Source: Dryocosmus kuriphilus
Lineage: Eukaryota > Arthropoda > Insecta > Hymenoptera > Cynipidae
Assembly: GCA_038277395.1 (NCBI GenBank)
Contig: CM076195.1
Location: forward strand, 152,635,594 to 152,699,593
Direction of reading: 5' to 3'
Length of the DNA: 64,000 bases
Both the position numbers and the translations under genes were made by a program. Of this stretch, positions 10,081 to 20,980 are shown in pieces. A model generated the notes under the pieces. That model was not told where the DNA came from, made no database searches, and was given only the letters and a program-made list of their open reading frames with translations. How positions within the stretch are numbered: the first letter of the stretch is position 1; every line of letters begins with the position of its first letter.

Positions 10081-11430
10081 AAAACTACTATCAGTGCTGT
10101 TATCTCATTTTCGGTGTTTTGAAAATAGCCGACTTTATTAGTAAGAATTTCTCAGTCATTTCTAATTTTTCTTTTTTTTTTCTTTGAGTGATATGAATAA
10201 AACGCAGTCAAAATTTAATTTCTTTGCTTAGATTTTCAACATAATTTTTGCTTTAAAAATATAGTTAAATTAGTTACACACACACAGTGAAGTACAGACA
10301 TTTAACCTGAAACAGAACCCTTCCATAAAACTGCCATGTTTACAAACATTTAGCCTGCAGCTCGGCAACCCGCCTTACTTGGTTGAACTCAGACACTTAC
10401 CACCTTCGCCTCATTCTTAAATTACTGATTATTGCCTGTAGGTCGGTAAACCTCCTTACTTTTTGGAAATTCTTTTAGTGTATTATTTAGTGCAGTTTCA
10501 GAAAATGTTTTGTAAGAATTAAAATTTTTTTAGTTTTTACCTTATCTCTTACAGTTTTCGACATATTCGCAAATTTTGGAATTTTGGAAATTTTTTTTGG
10601 TGTATCATTTAGGTCGGTCCGAAAAAATTGATTTCGGTTACTTGAAACAAAAACCATGCCCTCAAATAGTTTCAATCATTAATGAAATAATAGAGGCCAG
10701 CGTTATTAAATAATATTCCTATTAGCTGATTTTTAAGAGCTTGAAAGCTAGCTTATCATTTCCAACAGTAGAAATAACACATGTAATATGCGTGATTGTA
10801 AATTTTATCTCGTTAGTTTATAAAAACTGATAAAATAGACCCAGCATGGTCCTAAGTATGCAAAGTCTTTCTATTACTCTATAATATATAGTTCTTTTAA
10901 TAAGTTAAGTTCAATGTGATTTTTTAAACATTATAAGTACTACTCATCTTCACTTTTTTTACCCGAACTCATTTTGCTTATTATTATTACTAAAATTTAG
11001 GAAATCTGCGACTTGTAACACTATAGCAATGAGAATAGTGAGCAATGCATTCTGCCTTACACATTGCGCACTCCGAGCATCGAGGGACTTTGAAATGCGT
11101 GTTGAAACTCGTCGATTTCTCGGGAATCCCCATCAAAACCAAAACAAGCTATCAAATTTGGAATTTGGGATTTTTTTTAGTGTATCATTTAGATCTCTCC
11201 GAAAAACATCCCCTTTTCTAAATAGATTTTCGTCGTACCTTTTGCAGTTTTCGAGATATCGAGAACTTTTGCAATATAAATAACCTTGTCAATAATGAAG
11301 AATGCATTCACAACATTGCTAGCATTCATACAAGCCTATGGGGAGTGAGCAAGAAGGGATAAGGGGCAGTTAGTTTGACCAATTTCGTGTTTCTGGCTAC
11401 TGCATAGTGACATCATCGAGAACATTCTAG
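10080..11430. other. no gene seen; AT-rich interior of the repeat cluster
   Basis: AT-rich sequence with one more diverged reverse 57-bp-type unit near 10290-10460 and a partial 118-bp-type unit near 11090-11130. Short open frames (10487-10675, 11029-11283) have no recognisable domain. Confidence 0.4.
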
Positions 11431-11830
11431 AAGCTTAGCACGGACACGAACCAATTATGCTCTAGATTGTTCCAGTAGTTGGAACAGAACCCTGCTCCTG
11501 AAGCCTGTATCTCGATAACCCGCCGTACATGGTTTCATTTTAGCACGGACATAAATCCTCATCACCCGTCGCTTACTGACTAATTTTACAGACATTTATC
11601 AAGGACATGGACCACCAGCGCACTGATTAATTAATAACATAACAGATTAATAAAAAGAGACATTTAGCACAGACATGAACCATCATCGCCTGTCGGTAAA
11701 TGGTTGGTTTTTATCTCAACAACCAGCTGTACTTTGTTTCATTTTAGCACGGACACCAACTCTCATCAAACTGATTAATTTTGCAGTCATTTAGCACGGA
11801 CACGAACACTACATTTCGGAATAAATACAA
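11430..11830 (-). repeat. second cluster of reverse 57-bp units
   Basis: TTAGCACGGACACGAACC, ACTAATTTTACAGACATTTA and CATCATCGCCTGTCGGTAAA recur as at 9.6-9.86 kb. With the forward arm at 9.25-9.6 kb they bracket about 1.8 kb, consistent with a foldback element of roughly 2.6 kb. Confidence 0.7.
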
Positions 11831-12690
11831 ATGACTCGTCTCATCTTTATCAGATTTCTGCCTTACCGGCGGATGGTCACTAGCTGCCCCAGATTCCTAA
11901 CTTCCCGACTGATGGCAAAAAACTGTCACGTTTTAAATGGATTTAGAAACTTGCTTACCGACTAAAGGTAATACCGACTATCGATGACTTCGAACTGACA
12001 CGAACCACTGAGGGTGTAGCGGCGCCAACTGCCGGCGAGAGCGCGAAGTTTATCGTGCTGCTACAGAGCCCGCCTAGCTGTACTACTCCCCGGTGTTGCC
12101 ACATTTTGTATTTGTCCTCAAATTTTGTCTTTTTGCATGACAACGTTGCACGATGCGCAAAGCCATACTCGATTCTCATTTTGAAGGACCAGAATACTTC
12201 GAGACGTCGGAGGTTCATGAGGCGCACTGATGACCCCTGTACATTTGTACGGAACTTTACTCAACCATATAATTACAATATATAATACGTGTATTATTCT
12301 AACACTATTATTATGTAAAATGAATATCATTTATTAACAGGAACAGTTCAACACTCATTGTTGTTTGAACAATTAAACACATACACATGTATGTATGTGT
12401 TTATATTTATATATGCGTGGATTGGTATTTTTTGTATATAGGATTGAATTTCTTATTAAAAAAAAAAAAGAGAAATTCGGTTCTGAGTCAACTCACAAAT
12501 TCGAAATTGAATATGACTTAATACTGAATTCGTCTCGAGTTTTAGATCAAAGTATTATAAAGTAATTCAGGTACTGAATAATATTTATATGGCAAAGTTG
12601 ATGGAAGAATACATATATACATGTTGACGACACACCAATTGGCATAACGACAACAACACGAGTAAGGAAAATAGAGAAACATTAAACTAT
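11830..12690. other. no recognisable gene
   Basis: Contains overlapping open frames on both strands near 11955-12330 (76-90 codons) without a recognisable domain, followed by AT-rich sequence with a short ATGT/ATAT stretch near 12390-12420. Confidence 0.35.
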
Positions 12691-13212
12691 CATTTAAGTA
12701 TTTTTTTCAAATCATCAATGATCTTCAACTGTTTTTCTTTCTCTGTATAAGCTTTTAGACGCCTTGATAAGGACTAATAGAAATTATTCTCTTTTTTACT
12801 ACCTTTTAATGTTTTTAAGTAGAACATTTTTGAGGTATTACTTATAGAATCATCCGATCAAGTACTTTTAGCCCTTAAACTTTAAGATTTGATCTGAATT
12901 TTTATAAAATCGAAGAGTTATCATTCATTAAAAAAATCTTTTCTCAATATCACCTTGGATGATTGAAAACAATATTTCTAGGAGAATAAACAGGCAGTTA
13001 GGAAGAGCAAACACATTTATTTTTTCTTCACACTGTTATTTACATACTCGCACGTTTTATTTGATTTAGCAACTTGGATATGCGTATATTTAATTTGTAC
13101 CAATATTGACTGTGATTGTGAAAGGCTGGAAAGTGGAGGGGTATCTCCAAACTTTCCACCAATTCCTGTCAATTGTGTCACGAATTGTCACATTTTCCCA
13201 AGCAACTGCTAG

Positions 13213-13221
13213 TATATAAAT
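13213..13221 (+). promoter_or_regulatory. TATA box of the small secreted-peptide gene, copy 1
   Basis: TATATAAAT about 80-90 bases before the ATG at 13303. The partner copy keeps a TATATAAAT at 48690-48698 at the same distance. Upstream GGGGTATCTCC (about 13138-13148) loosely resembles an NF-kB-type site; that reading is inference. Confidence 0.6.
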
Positions 13222-13302
13222 TTGCGTGTGGATTTCTGAAAAATCGTAAGTGAGACTTTATGAGATTCTAAAAAAGTGAGTGCTATCCACCTTGGAAGAA
13301 AA

Positions 13303-13356
13303 TGAGGTACCTTCTTGTTGCTCTTGTCTTCATCGTGATTTCCTTAAATGACGTTC
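13303..13356 (+). CDS. first coding exon of a small secreted peptide, copy 1
   Basis: ATG at 13303 opens MRYLLVALVFIVISLNDV, a textbook signal peptide: one basic residue, then a hydrophobic run. It ends at a strong splice donor (TTC/GTAAGTTT near 13355-13362). The partner exon at 48777 reads MRSLLVALIISVLFFNEI with the same donor, so start, signal and donor are conserved while residues vary. This layout (TATA box, short 5' leader, signal-peptide-only first exon) is common for insect antimicrobial or venom-type peptides, but the mature part is not visible: the downstream sequence is LINE debris, and no second exon could be found. The gene may be broken or its next exon may lie further away. 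Confidence 0.55.
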
Positions 13357-13439
13357 GTAAGTTTAATAATAATTCTTTCAATGCTTTGCACGGATTTGTG
13401 ACAAAATTATTATTATGATTGTTATTATAACATTAAGCT

Positions 13440-14040
13440 ATTTCCTTTTCGGGCTAAGCCTCGTTACATTACGAGGGATTAGGTAATTTCTATTGTTGTG
13501 GAAGGAATGGAGTGCGTATTGGAAGGTGCAGATTATAAATCGATCTAGAAGTCGCATGCTGCTCATTCCAACAACACAATAGTCCCATCACACCGCTCAG
13601 ACCCAGATTGCTGATCGATCTCTCTAGCAATCACCCCTGGTGGACTGCTTCAGACAGCCTTATGGAGATTCATACGCTAAACCCAAACAATATTGAATAA
13701 GCCAAGCCTTCCACCAGGACCCGCGAGTATGCAAAATCTTTCGTTTCAGGCAACCGTCATAAATTCTTTATAGACAGTCTTTCGCCTTAAATTTCTATCC
13801 TCAGATAGAACTTTTTCATCCTTAATAATCATACACCTTTTCATGCAAGCTCTTGTATTCCTATGGCTCTTTATACATTTTCGCTTGAGAGTCTCGTTCG
13901 CATACTCCCACCATCCTTTCCTCGGTCTACCTATCGGTGAGCGACCGCTCACTTTACCAAGATACGAGTCATCGAAGCTTTTTCTACGCCACATTGTTCG
14001 AGAATCTACTCATTACTGACTTTATCCATTAGAGTTTTAC
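13440..14040 (-). pseudogene. LINE fragment: 3' end and C-terminal tail of a reverse transcriptase ORF
   Basis: The minus frame at 13746-13994 reads RSPIGRPRKGWWEYANETLK and SHRNTRACMKRCM, the tail that follows the RT in a common insect LINE type (GRGRPRKxWW...). The element's 3' untranslated part continues down to about 13450. A longer copy of the same element is at 48900-49985. It lacks everything upstream of the tail. Confidence 0.7.
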
Positions 14041-14065
14041 CGCAAATATTCCGCACCAGAGCACC

Positions 14066-14660
14066 AACCTGCATGGCAGGCGGTGCACTCGCCGCTCCGC
14101 CAGGGAAATATGTTGAGGCGACATATACATTTGGTTTAGCCACCAAAATCGCATCCATACTTTTGTCGGCTATGCATGCCCTTGGTGCTTTTTTAGCTGG
14201 CCCCTAAGATAAGGAGCCACATCCTACTAGGCCACTAATCCTTTCCTTGTATAATCAAGGTTCTTCGATTAAGGTTATGCCAGTCTGCACCACTGCCGGT
14301 CGCCTGGTTAGAACTGCCGAGGCGCCTTTGCTGCGATGCAAATTTATCTGAATCATGGAGATTCCCTTCCCAGCCATTGATCGGCTAGTTCTGGAGATCT
14401 CCGGGTACTTCGAGTCCCCCTTCGGGACCCTGACGGGTTACCCGGAAGGTGACTCTACGGGCCCCTAGGTAGGGCCGTATTCGAGCTTTTGGTAATCCTG
14501 AGCCGCAAGGGCCCTGTTCGCGTTTTCGGGGAAACTTACGTCCAAAATCCAGCCTTTCCCATTTGGCGTTTTTCCCTGACTAGAGTATACTCTCCAAATG
14601 TTTATTTGGAGGGTAGGGTTCTGAAACCTCAGGCGCTCCAGAATGACCGCCGCGGCCTCC
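14066..14660 (-). other. GC-rich stretch with a possible DUF4780-like remnant
   Basis: The sequence after the duplication break is GC-richer. A minus frame (14465-14662) reads LRFQNPTLQINIWRVYSSQG and ILDVSFPENANRALAAQDYQ, similar in pattern to the DUF4780 region seen in some insect retroelement proteins (NPxLxxxxWxV...GxxLxxxxx). This is a pattern judgement only. The stretch to 14460 shows no gene. Confidence 0.3.
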
Positions 14661-14669
14661 ACTTTACCC

Positions 14670-15640
14670 TACACAGGATACAGCTTTTTGAATCCAAAAT
14701 CAAAAAAAAAGTCAATGATCTAATTAAAACTTGGAGGGACAAGGACTACAGTTATATAAACAAATACCTAGCTGCCTGCCTCAAAGCAAATAATGCTAAT
14801 CTTTCTAGATGTTATGGACTAAGAAAAATTCATAAAGACCCGAAACAACTCAGAATAATTGTTCCATTTATAGGCAGTCCAACTTATAATCTCGTGTCCC
14901 CCTTTTCTAACTGTATTATAACCTTTTCCCCTGCTTCCAACTGTATTATACGCCTTTCCCTGTTCCAAGTGTATTGAAACCCTTTCCTCCTGTTCCAACT
15001 GTATTATACCCCTCTCCTTATGCTTCAAATGCACTAAACTCTTTTCTTCCTGTTCCAAATGTATTATACCCTTTTTCACCTGTTCCCACTGTATTATACC
15101 CCTTTCCTCTGTTCGAAATGTAGTCAAACCCTTTCATCTCAACTCATCATCTCAAATAATATCACTCCCAAACTTTCAAGAATAAAGAACAGTTCTGAGT
15201 TCATTGTGGAAATTAAAAATATCTCATTTCCGGCAGGTTACAAACTATTTTCCATTGATGCCCTTTTTTTGTTTACAAACGTTCCTATCGGTTTGTGATT
15301 GTTGAAGTAAGATCAGGATATCCTCAGATTCAGAATAATGTAAAAATGCCAACAACACAGTTTCTAAAAGGATTACGAACTTGTGAAAGTAATTCGTCAT
15401 TCAATTTTTAGGGATTATCATGCAAGCAAAAGTCGGACTTTCCCATGTGTTCTCCACTTTCTCCCAATTCATCCGATATTGTTATGGAAGATTTGGAAAA
15501 CAGTTGCTTATTTGCCCTTCCAATACAGCTACTCTTTACTCATGCTATGTAGATCATATTATTACTGCTGCTCCTGCTAATCAAATACAAACAATTCTAA
15601 GCGTAAAATTGTATTTTTATTATAAAAATGTAGAGAATCA
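14670..15640 (+). pseudogene. Penelope-like reverse transcriptase, copy A1, interrupted by minisatellite
   Basis: The plus frame gives LSRCYGLRKIHKDPKQLRII and GSPTYNLVS, the PLE-typical start of the RT palm. After 250 bp of minisatellite (14890-15140) it resumes with FIVEIKNISFPAGYKLFSID and LFTNVPIGL, then GRFGKQLL... and the catalytic-motif region CYVDHIITAAPA at about 15550. The family has YxDD here, and this copy has a histidine in place of the second aspartate. Stops and frameshifts are frequent. The frame ends about 15640, where the sequence changes to an inverted endonuclease segment. Confidence 0.85.
14890..15140 (+). repeat. 29-30 bp minisatellite array inside PLE A1
   Basis: About eight units of the type CTGTTCCAACTGTATTATAC plus CCCTTTCC. 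The array sits exactly between two pieces of the RT frame (SPTYNLVS and SSQLIISNN) that are contiguous in copy A2 at 52.68 kb. Confidence 0.9.
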
Positions 15641-15689
15641 TAAGTGAAGATTATGTTAAGAACTCTAAAATCATCTGACATGAAGGATT

Positions 15690-16290
15690 AAAATATCCTA
15701 AGATCAGTTATTTTATTTAGACGACTTTGTGCTTCTTTCTTTATAAAAGCCATTTCTGCAAAACATCTTTTATAATAATTGGATCCTTTATGTAAGATTT
15801 CAACATTATCTCAATTCATAAACGAAATATTACCATTATGTTCGTAAATTAAATGTTTAGTAATAACTCTGTGGTATTTTGCATTAAGTTTAGTATTACT
15901 GCAATGTTCAGCAACTCTGATTCTTAACGGAAATTTAGCTTCATCTACATAAGCCTTTCCACATTTACGTTTTAATTTATACACAAAATTAAATTCAATT
16001 AAAGTTTCAAGACGGTCTTTACCTAATGTAATAAATTTATCTAGTTTTCGATCTACTCTAAATGCAGTTTCAGTATTGTGATGTTTTGATAGGTGTTTTA
16101 TATTCTGTGCGGAAATTTCATTAAAATTGATAGAAATGGTTACTTTTTTATCAATTGTTATTCGAGGTATATTGTTATCAGGTGATACACTTGTAATATT
16201 ATGTTTCCTATTAATTTCAATTAATCTTAGGTTAAAATGTTTTTCCATAAAATATTTAGGATGATTATTGTAATAGAGAATTTCTTTCAC
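15690..16290 (-). pseudogene. Penelope-like GIY-YIG endonuclease, copy A1, inverted relative to its RT
   Basis: The minus frame 15811-16290 reads EILYYNNHPKYFMEKHFNLR, then a linker, then FVYKLKRKCGKAYVDEAKFPLRIRVAEHC, the PLE endonuclease with its paired cysteines; KRCFAEMAFIKKEA follows in a shifted part near 15700-15790. GIY-YIG endonucleases nick DNA for PLE target-primed insertion. Here YVDE replaces the usual YIGE/YVGE. Its orientation is opposite to the RT at 14.67-15.64 kb, the same arrangement as in copy A2. Confidence 0.85.
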
Positions 16291-16588
16291 AACTTTTAAA
16301 TTTTTTTGATGAAAAATTGTGTCTGATAGTAAAATAGCTGAACTTACAATATTTTTTATGATGACAATTTTTGTTTTAAAGAATGGCCAGAGTAAAAATT
16401 GAGAAGACGACTCGAATAATGGTGCACCTATAATCTAGGTTAAGAATTTTGGGCCATTTTTTACCCCCTCCCGTCCCTCCTTGACGATAGCTGATTTGTA
16501 TTTAACACCCCACTATCCCCCGAAAGCAACGCAGCTTATGGCTAAACACTGATTTCGCGTCTATTCTGCGTTTTTTCGAGTTCACTTT
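16290..16588. repeat. spacer shared by PLE copies A1 and A2
   Basis: The stretch matches 55086-55388 (GAGTAAAAATTGAGAAGACG, GAATTTTGGGCCATTTTT, GGCTAAACACTGATTTCGCG, TTTTTTCGAGTTCACT). It links the endonuclease to the start of the minisatellite in both copies. Confidence 0.8.
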
Positions 16589-17525
16589 CCCCCCAGTTCC
16601 AACTGTATTATACCCTTTTCTCCTGTTCAAACTGCATTATACCCTTTTACCCCTTTTCTAACTGTATTATAACCTTTTCCCCTGCTTCTAACTGTATTAT
16701 ACCACTTTCCCTGTTCCAAGTATATTGAACCCCTTTCCTCCTGTTCCAACTGTATTATACCCCTCTCCCTATGCTTCAAATGCATTAAACTCTTTTCTTC
16801 CTGTTCCAACTGTATTATACCCTTTTCCACCTGTCCCGACTGCATTATACCCCTTTCCCCTGTTCCAAATGTAGTAAAACCCTTTCCTCCGGTTCCAACT
16901 GTATTATATCACTCTCTCTATGCTCCAAATGGATTAAATACTTTTCTCCTTGTTCCAACTGTATTATACCCATTTCCCTGTTGCAACTGTATTATACCCT
17001 TTTCCACCAGTTCCAACTGTATTATACACCTTTCCCCTTCTTCCAACTGTACTACAATCCTTTCCACTGTTCCAAGTGTTTTGAACCCCTTTCTCCCTGT
17101 TCCAACCCAACCCTTGCACTATGTTCCAAGTGCAATAAAGCCTCTGCTCCTTATTCCCAATGTATGATACTCTTTCCACCTATTCCAACTCTATTATACC
17201 CCTTCTCCTTTCATCCAACTGTATTATACTCCTTTCCCCTGTTCCAATATAATAACCTTTCCACCTGTACCAAATGTTTTATATCCCTTCCCCTATGTTC
17301 CAGCTGCATTAAACCATCGTCTCCTTGTTTCATCTGTATAATACCCTTTTCCATATGTTCCAACTCTATTATACACCTTTCCCGTCCTTTCAATTGTACT
17401 GTACCCCCTTCCCTGTGTCCCAACTACATTAAAGCATCTTCTCCTTATTCCAACTGTATAATACACTTTTCCACTTGTTCCAACTGTATTTATACTCATT
17501 TTCCTACTTTCCAACGTAGAAAGGA
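16588..17525 (+). repeat. 29-30 bp minisatellite array (about 32 units)
   Basis: Units follow GTTCCAACTGTATTATACCC and CTTTTCCCCT, with variants such as ATGCTCCAAATG-ATTAAA recurring every few units. Long open frames in the array on both strands are a by-product of the repeat. Confidence 0.92.
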
Positions 17526-17529
17526 ATGG

Positions 17530-18070
17530 TGACCCTTAAATAAGGGTCACGTTTCCAATTATGGAAACCCCTGAATAACTCATCAGGAATGGATTTTTTT
17601 GAAAAATATTAAGTACAAAAGTTTTAGGATTTTTCCCTGGCCATTTAATGGCCAGGGATTTGGAAATAGCAGGAAATTTCACATTCAAGTAGGACCTTGA
17701 CTATGTCCTTGACAACGACCTTCAAGGTCTTTCCGAGGTCAAATTTGCTTTTCCAAATGGGAACCGCTTTCAATTTTTTAAATGGGAAGCCGCATTTTTT
17801 ATTCCGGATTTGGAAAGAGCAGGAAATTCTACGTTCAAGTATGACCTTGACCAAGGCCTTCAAGTTCATTCCAAGGTCTAACTCGTTTTTTTCAAATGGG
17901 AGCCCCTATTTTTCATTGTGGATGTGGGAAGAGCAGGAAACTTTATCTTCAAGTTTAACCTTGACCATGACCTTGAAGGTCATTCCAAGGTCACACTTGC
18001 TCTTCAAATAGGAATCCCTATTCTTTATTGAAGATTTGGAAAGAACAGGAAATTTTACTTTTAAGTGTGA
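17530..18070 (+). repeat. tandem repeat of about 104-160 bp with TGACCTTGA motifs
   Basis: Four units begin GGATTTGGAAAGAGCAGGAAA at about 17656, 17816, 17920 and 18032 (last one partial). Each contains GTTCAAGTATGACCTTGACC and GGTCATTCCAAGGTC blocks. Confidence 0.85.
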
Positions 18071-19075
18071 CTTTTTTATTACGAAATAATAACACAGGCC
18101 CGCCAGTTTTATAATAAAGTTCATCCATTAATTTTTGAACCTTTTTGGGGGTAGGAGAGGAGGGTGAAAACTCAACAAAAAAGTCCTTACGTAATTTGTG
18201 GAATTTTATGGAATTTCTTATCAAAAATTTTGTTGTTGAAATTTTCGCAAATTTTGAAAATTTTGTGATTATTTATTTTATAAGTAATTAATAAATAATA
18301 ATTTTTTTTCAATTTAATATTTATTTTCGTCAATTTTAAAAGTACAGAATTTTGAATTTCCACAATTTTAAATTTCGGCAATTTTAAATTTAGGGAATTT
18401 AATAATTTTGGGAAAATTAATAATTAGTTAATTTTAAAATCCTTTAATATTATGATTCCCAATTTTTATTTTCGGCAATTTGTCTTTTCGTTTAATTGTA
18501 TATTTACTGTAAGTATTTATATCTTCATTATTTTTTGTTAGTCCCAAGATTAAATATTTTATTTTCTAATTAAATATCTATTTAAATCAATTTCAAATAT
18601 CGACAATTTAAAATTTTGACAATTTTAAGTTTCGGGACTTTAAGAATTTTTGGGAGAAATTAATATATCGTTAATTTTATGATTCGTTAATATTGTAATT
18701 TGAAAAGTTTATAATTCGGTAAGATACAATTGGGGATATTTTTAAATTCATTATTAGTGCAACTCGAGATTTTTATTTCTCGATAATTATAAATTTCGTC
18801 GTAATCTTAAATTTCGGAGATTTTATGATTAATCAACTTTTATTTTCGGCAATTTACTCTTTTTTTAATTTGTATATTCGGTATTTATTTCTTCGTTATT
18901 TTTTATTAGCTCCATAATAAAATATTTTATTTTTCAACTAAATATTTATTTGCTTCAATTTCAAATAACGACAATTATGAATTTCGACTTTTTTAAATTC
19001 CGGTAATTTGAAATTTCGGGAATTTAAGAATTTGGGGGAAATTAGTAATTTAATTTTATAATTCGTTAGTATTAT
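18070..19075. other. AT-rich, low-complexity stretch, no gene
   Basis: Repeated short phrases such as AATTTCGGCAATTTTAAATT and TATTTATTTTCG. A possible worn copy of the TTACGTAA-ended MITE lies at about 18100-18200 (see 28145-28266). Confidence 0.5.
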
Positions 19076-19079
19076 AATT

Positions 19080-19850
19080 CGCAAACAATTAACCAATCAA
19101 CCAACCTTCCGAACAACCAACCAACCTTGCAGCCAACCAACCAGCCAACCAGCCAGCCAACCAACCAACCAACCAACCAACCAACCAACCAACCTTCCGA
19201 CCAACCAACTAACCAGCCAGCCAACCAACCGACGAACCAACAAACCAACCAACCAACCAACCTTCCGACCAACCAACTAACCAGCCAGCCAACCAACCGA
19301 CGAACCAACAAACCAACCAACCAACCGACCAACTTCCAGCAAACCAACCAACCAACCAGCCAGCCAACCAACCAACCAACCTTCCAACCAACCAATTAAC
19401 TAGCCAGTCAAGCAACCAACCAACCAACCGACCAACTTCCAGCCAACCAACCAACCAACCTTCCAACCAACCAACCAACTAGCCAGCCAACCCCAATAAA
19501 CCAACCAACCAACCAACCGACCAACTTCCAGCCAACCAACCAACCAACCTTCCAACCAACCAACCAACTAGCCAGCCAACCAATAAACCAACCAACCAAC
19601 CAACCAACCAACCGACCAACTTCCAGCCAACCAACCAACCAACCAGCCAGCCAACCAACCAACTAAACAACATCCAACCAACCAACCAACCAAACAACCT
19701 TCCAACCAACCAAACAACCAACCAACCAGCCAGCCAACCAACCAACCAACCAAACAACATCCAACCAACCAACCAAACAGCCTTCCAACCAACCAACCAA
19801 CCAACCAACCAAACAACCTTCTAACCAAACATCCTTCCAACCAACCAACC
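19080..19850 (+). repeat. CAAC/AACC tetranucleotide minisatellite with AACCTTCCAACC variants
   Basis: About 770 bases of ACCA-type repeats with interspersed GCCAGCCAACC, CTTCCAACC and GACCAACTTCCAGCC blocks. Open frames through it ([11 protein letters not shown] on minus, [10 protein letters not shown] on plus) are artefacts of the repeat. Confidence 0.95.
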
Positions 19851-20170
19851 GAGGGGACTCACATGAAAAAAGCACCCCGACGTACGATTATGAACTGATG
19901 TGAGAGGCGAGGGGACTTACATGAAAAAAGCACCCCGACGCACGATTATGAACTGTAGTGAGAGGTGAGGTGACTCACATGAAAGATGCACCCGATGCAC
20001 TGCTTTGAACTGATGTGAGGGGCGAGGGGACTCACATGTATCAAGCACCCTTACGCACGATTATGAACTGATGTGAGAGGCGAGGGGACTCACATAAAAA
20101 AGCCCCCGACACACGATTATGAACTGATGTGAGAGGCGAGGGGACTCACATGAAAAAAGCACCCCGATGA
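19851..20170 (+). repeat. 58-bp tandem repeat, about 5.6 copies
   Basis: The unit begins GAGGGGACTCACATGAAAAA and ends TGAACTGATGTGAGAGGC. CTCACAT and ATGTGAG within each unit form a hairpin. Unit lengths are 58, 58, 57, 58 and 56, then a partial. The array abuts the tetranucleotide array without spacer. Confidence 0.95.
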
Positions 20171-20960
20171 TATGGACCTTAAAAACGTACTGCAACCTCC
20201 TCGTGGTAAACACTGGAAACTATACGTGTATAGGCAAAGTGCAGACATTCATTAAAAAAAAAATTTACGTTGTAGTATACATTGCAAGGATAATTTCCTG
20301 AAAAAATAAAAGTGATATATCTAAAACAACATAAGAAAAAAAATTTTCGAAGCTTTCAAACATTTTTTTTATGCTTATTTTTTGTTCGAAATTTTTTTCA
20401 AATTTTTCGAAAAATCATCCCATCGACCTTCATAACATATTTCTTCCTCATAAAAATCGGTCAAGCCGTTTACGAGAAAAACTACTTTCTTGTTTTTTTC
20501 TTTCCCCTCCATAACTCCCACAAAAATACGTTTTTGAGGTTGAGACTTGGAGGAATTTTGTGACTCATAGGTGCCAATATATGGGACCAATTTGGACTTG
20601 ATACATGCGGGGACCGATTTCACATACTTATTCCGCTAAGCCCTTTCACCAAGAAATTTCTAACTGTGTAACGGGATTTTTACGTCTTTTAAAAATAGTT
20701 CCATCTTTTTTCAATGATATTTTAAAACCAATTCTAATGGCATATTTGTGAATAATGAGGGTACGTCTAGGGATATCAAAGAATGATTATTAGGATCTTT
20801 AATTTTGGAGATTGAGTCTCCATATATAATAATTAATTAATAATTAATTTACGAGAATTTACATAAATAACGGATCACAAGTGTCTTACATAAGCCTTTT
20901 TATTTATTATACCTTCAGTAGTTCTAACTAAATGTTTAACATTTTAAATTCACAGATCTC
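20170..20960. other. no gene seen; upstream or intron of the 21-kb gene
   Basis: AT-rich with homopolymer runs. It probably includes intron sequence ending at the acceptor at about 20980. Confidence 0.4.
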
Positions 20961-20961
20961 T

Positions 20962-20980
20962 TTTCTTTATCCTTTTACAG
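20962..20980 (+). promoter_or_regulatory. splice acceptor before the repeat-rich gene exon
   Basis: TTTTCTTTATCCTTTTACAG is a polypyrimidine tract and AG directly before AATCATCTAGTATACC, where the protein-like frame starts. Confidence 0.6.

Larger units (their letters stand above)
12690..14066 (+). repeat. segmental duplication, copy 1 (partner 48230-49540)
   Basis: The order is the same as in the partner: TCTGTATAAGCTTTTAGACG, the TATA-box promoter, the ATGAGG first exon with GTAAGT donor, then the LINE 3' end beginning ATTAGGTAATTTCTAT... and its coding tail to TTACTGACTTTATCCATTAG. Copy 1 stops matching at about 14066. Divergence is visible all along, so the duplication is not recent. 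Confidence 0.85.

Noticed and set aside
11955..12330. Three overlapping frames that might be an exon
   Set aside because: No domain, no splice sites of quality at the ends, both strands equally open.
14890..17525. Minisatellite considered as a CRISPR-like array
   Set aside because: Units are contiguous without unique spacers, and the DNA is eukaryotic.
19072..19875. Several overlapping Trp/Gly/Leu/Val-rich and Asn/Gln/Pro/Thr-rich open frames
   Set aside because: They are translations of the tetranucleotide array in all frames; no start context, codon bias or conservation.
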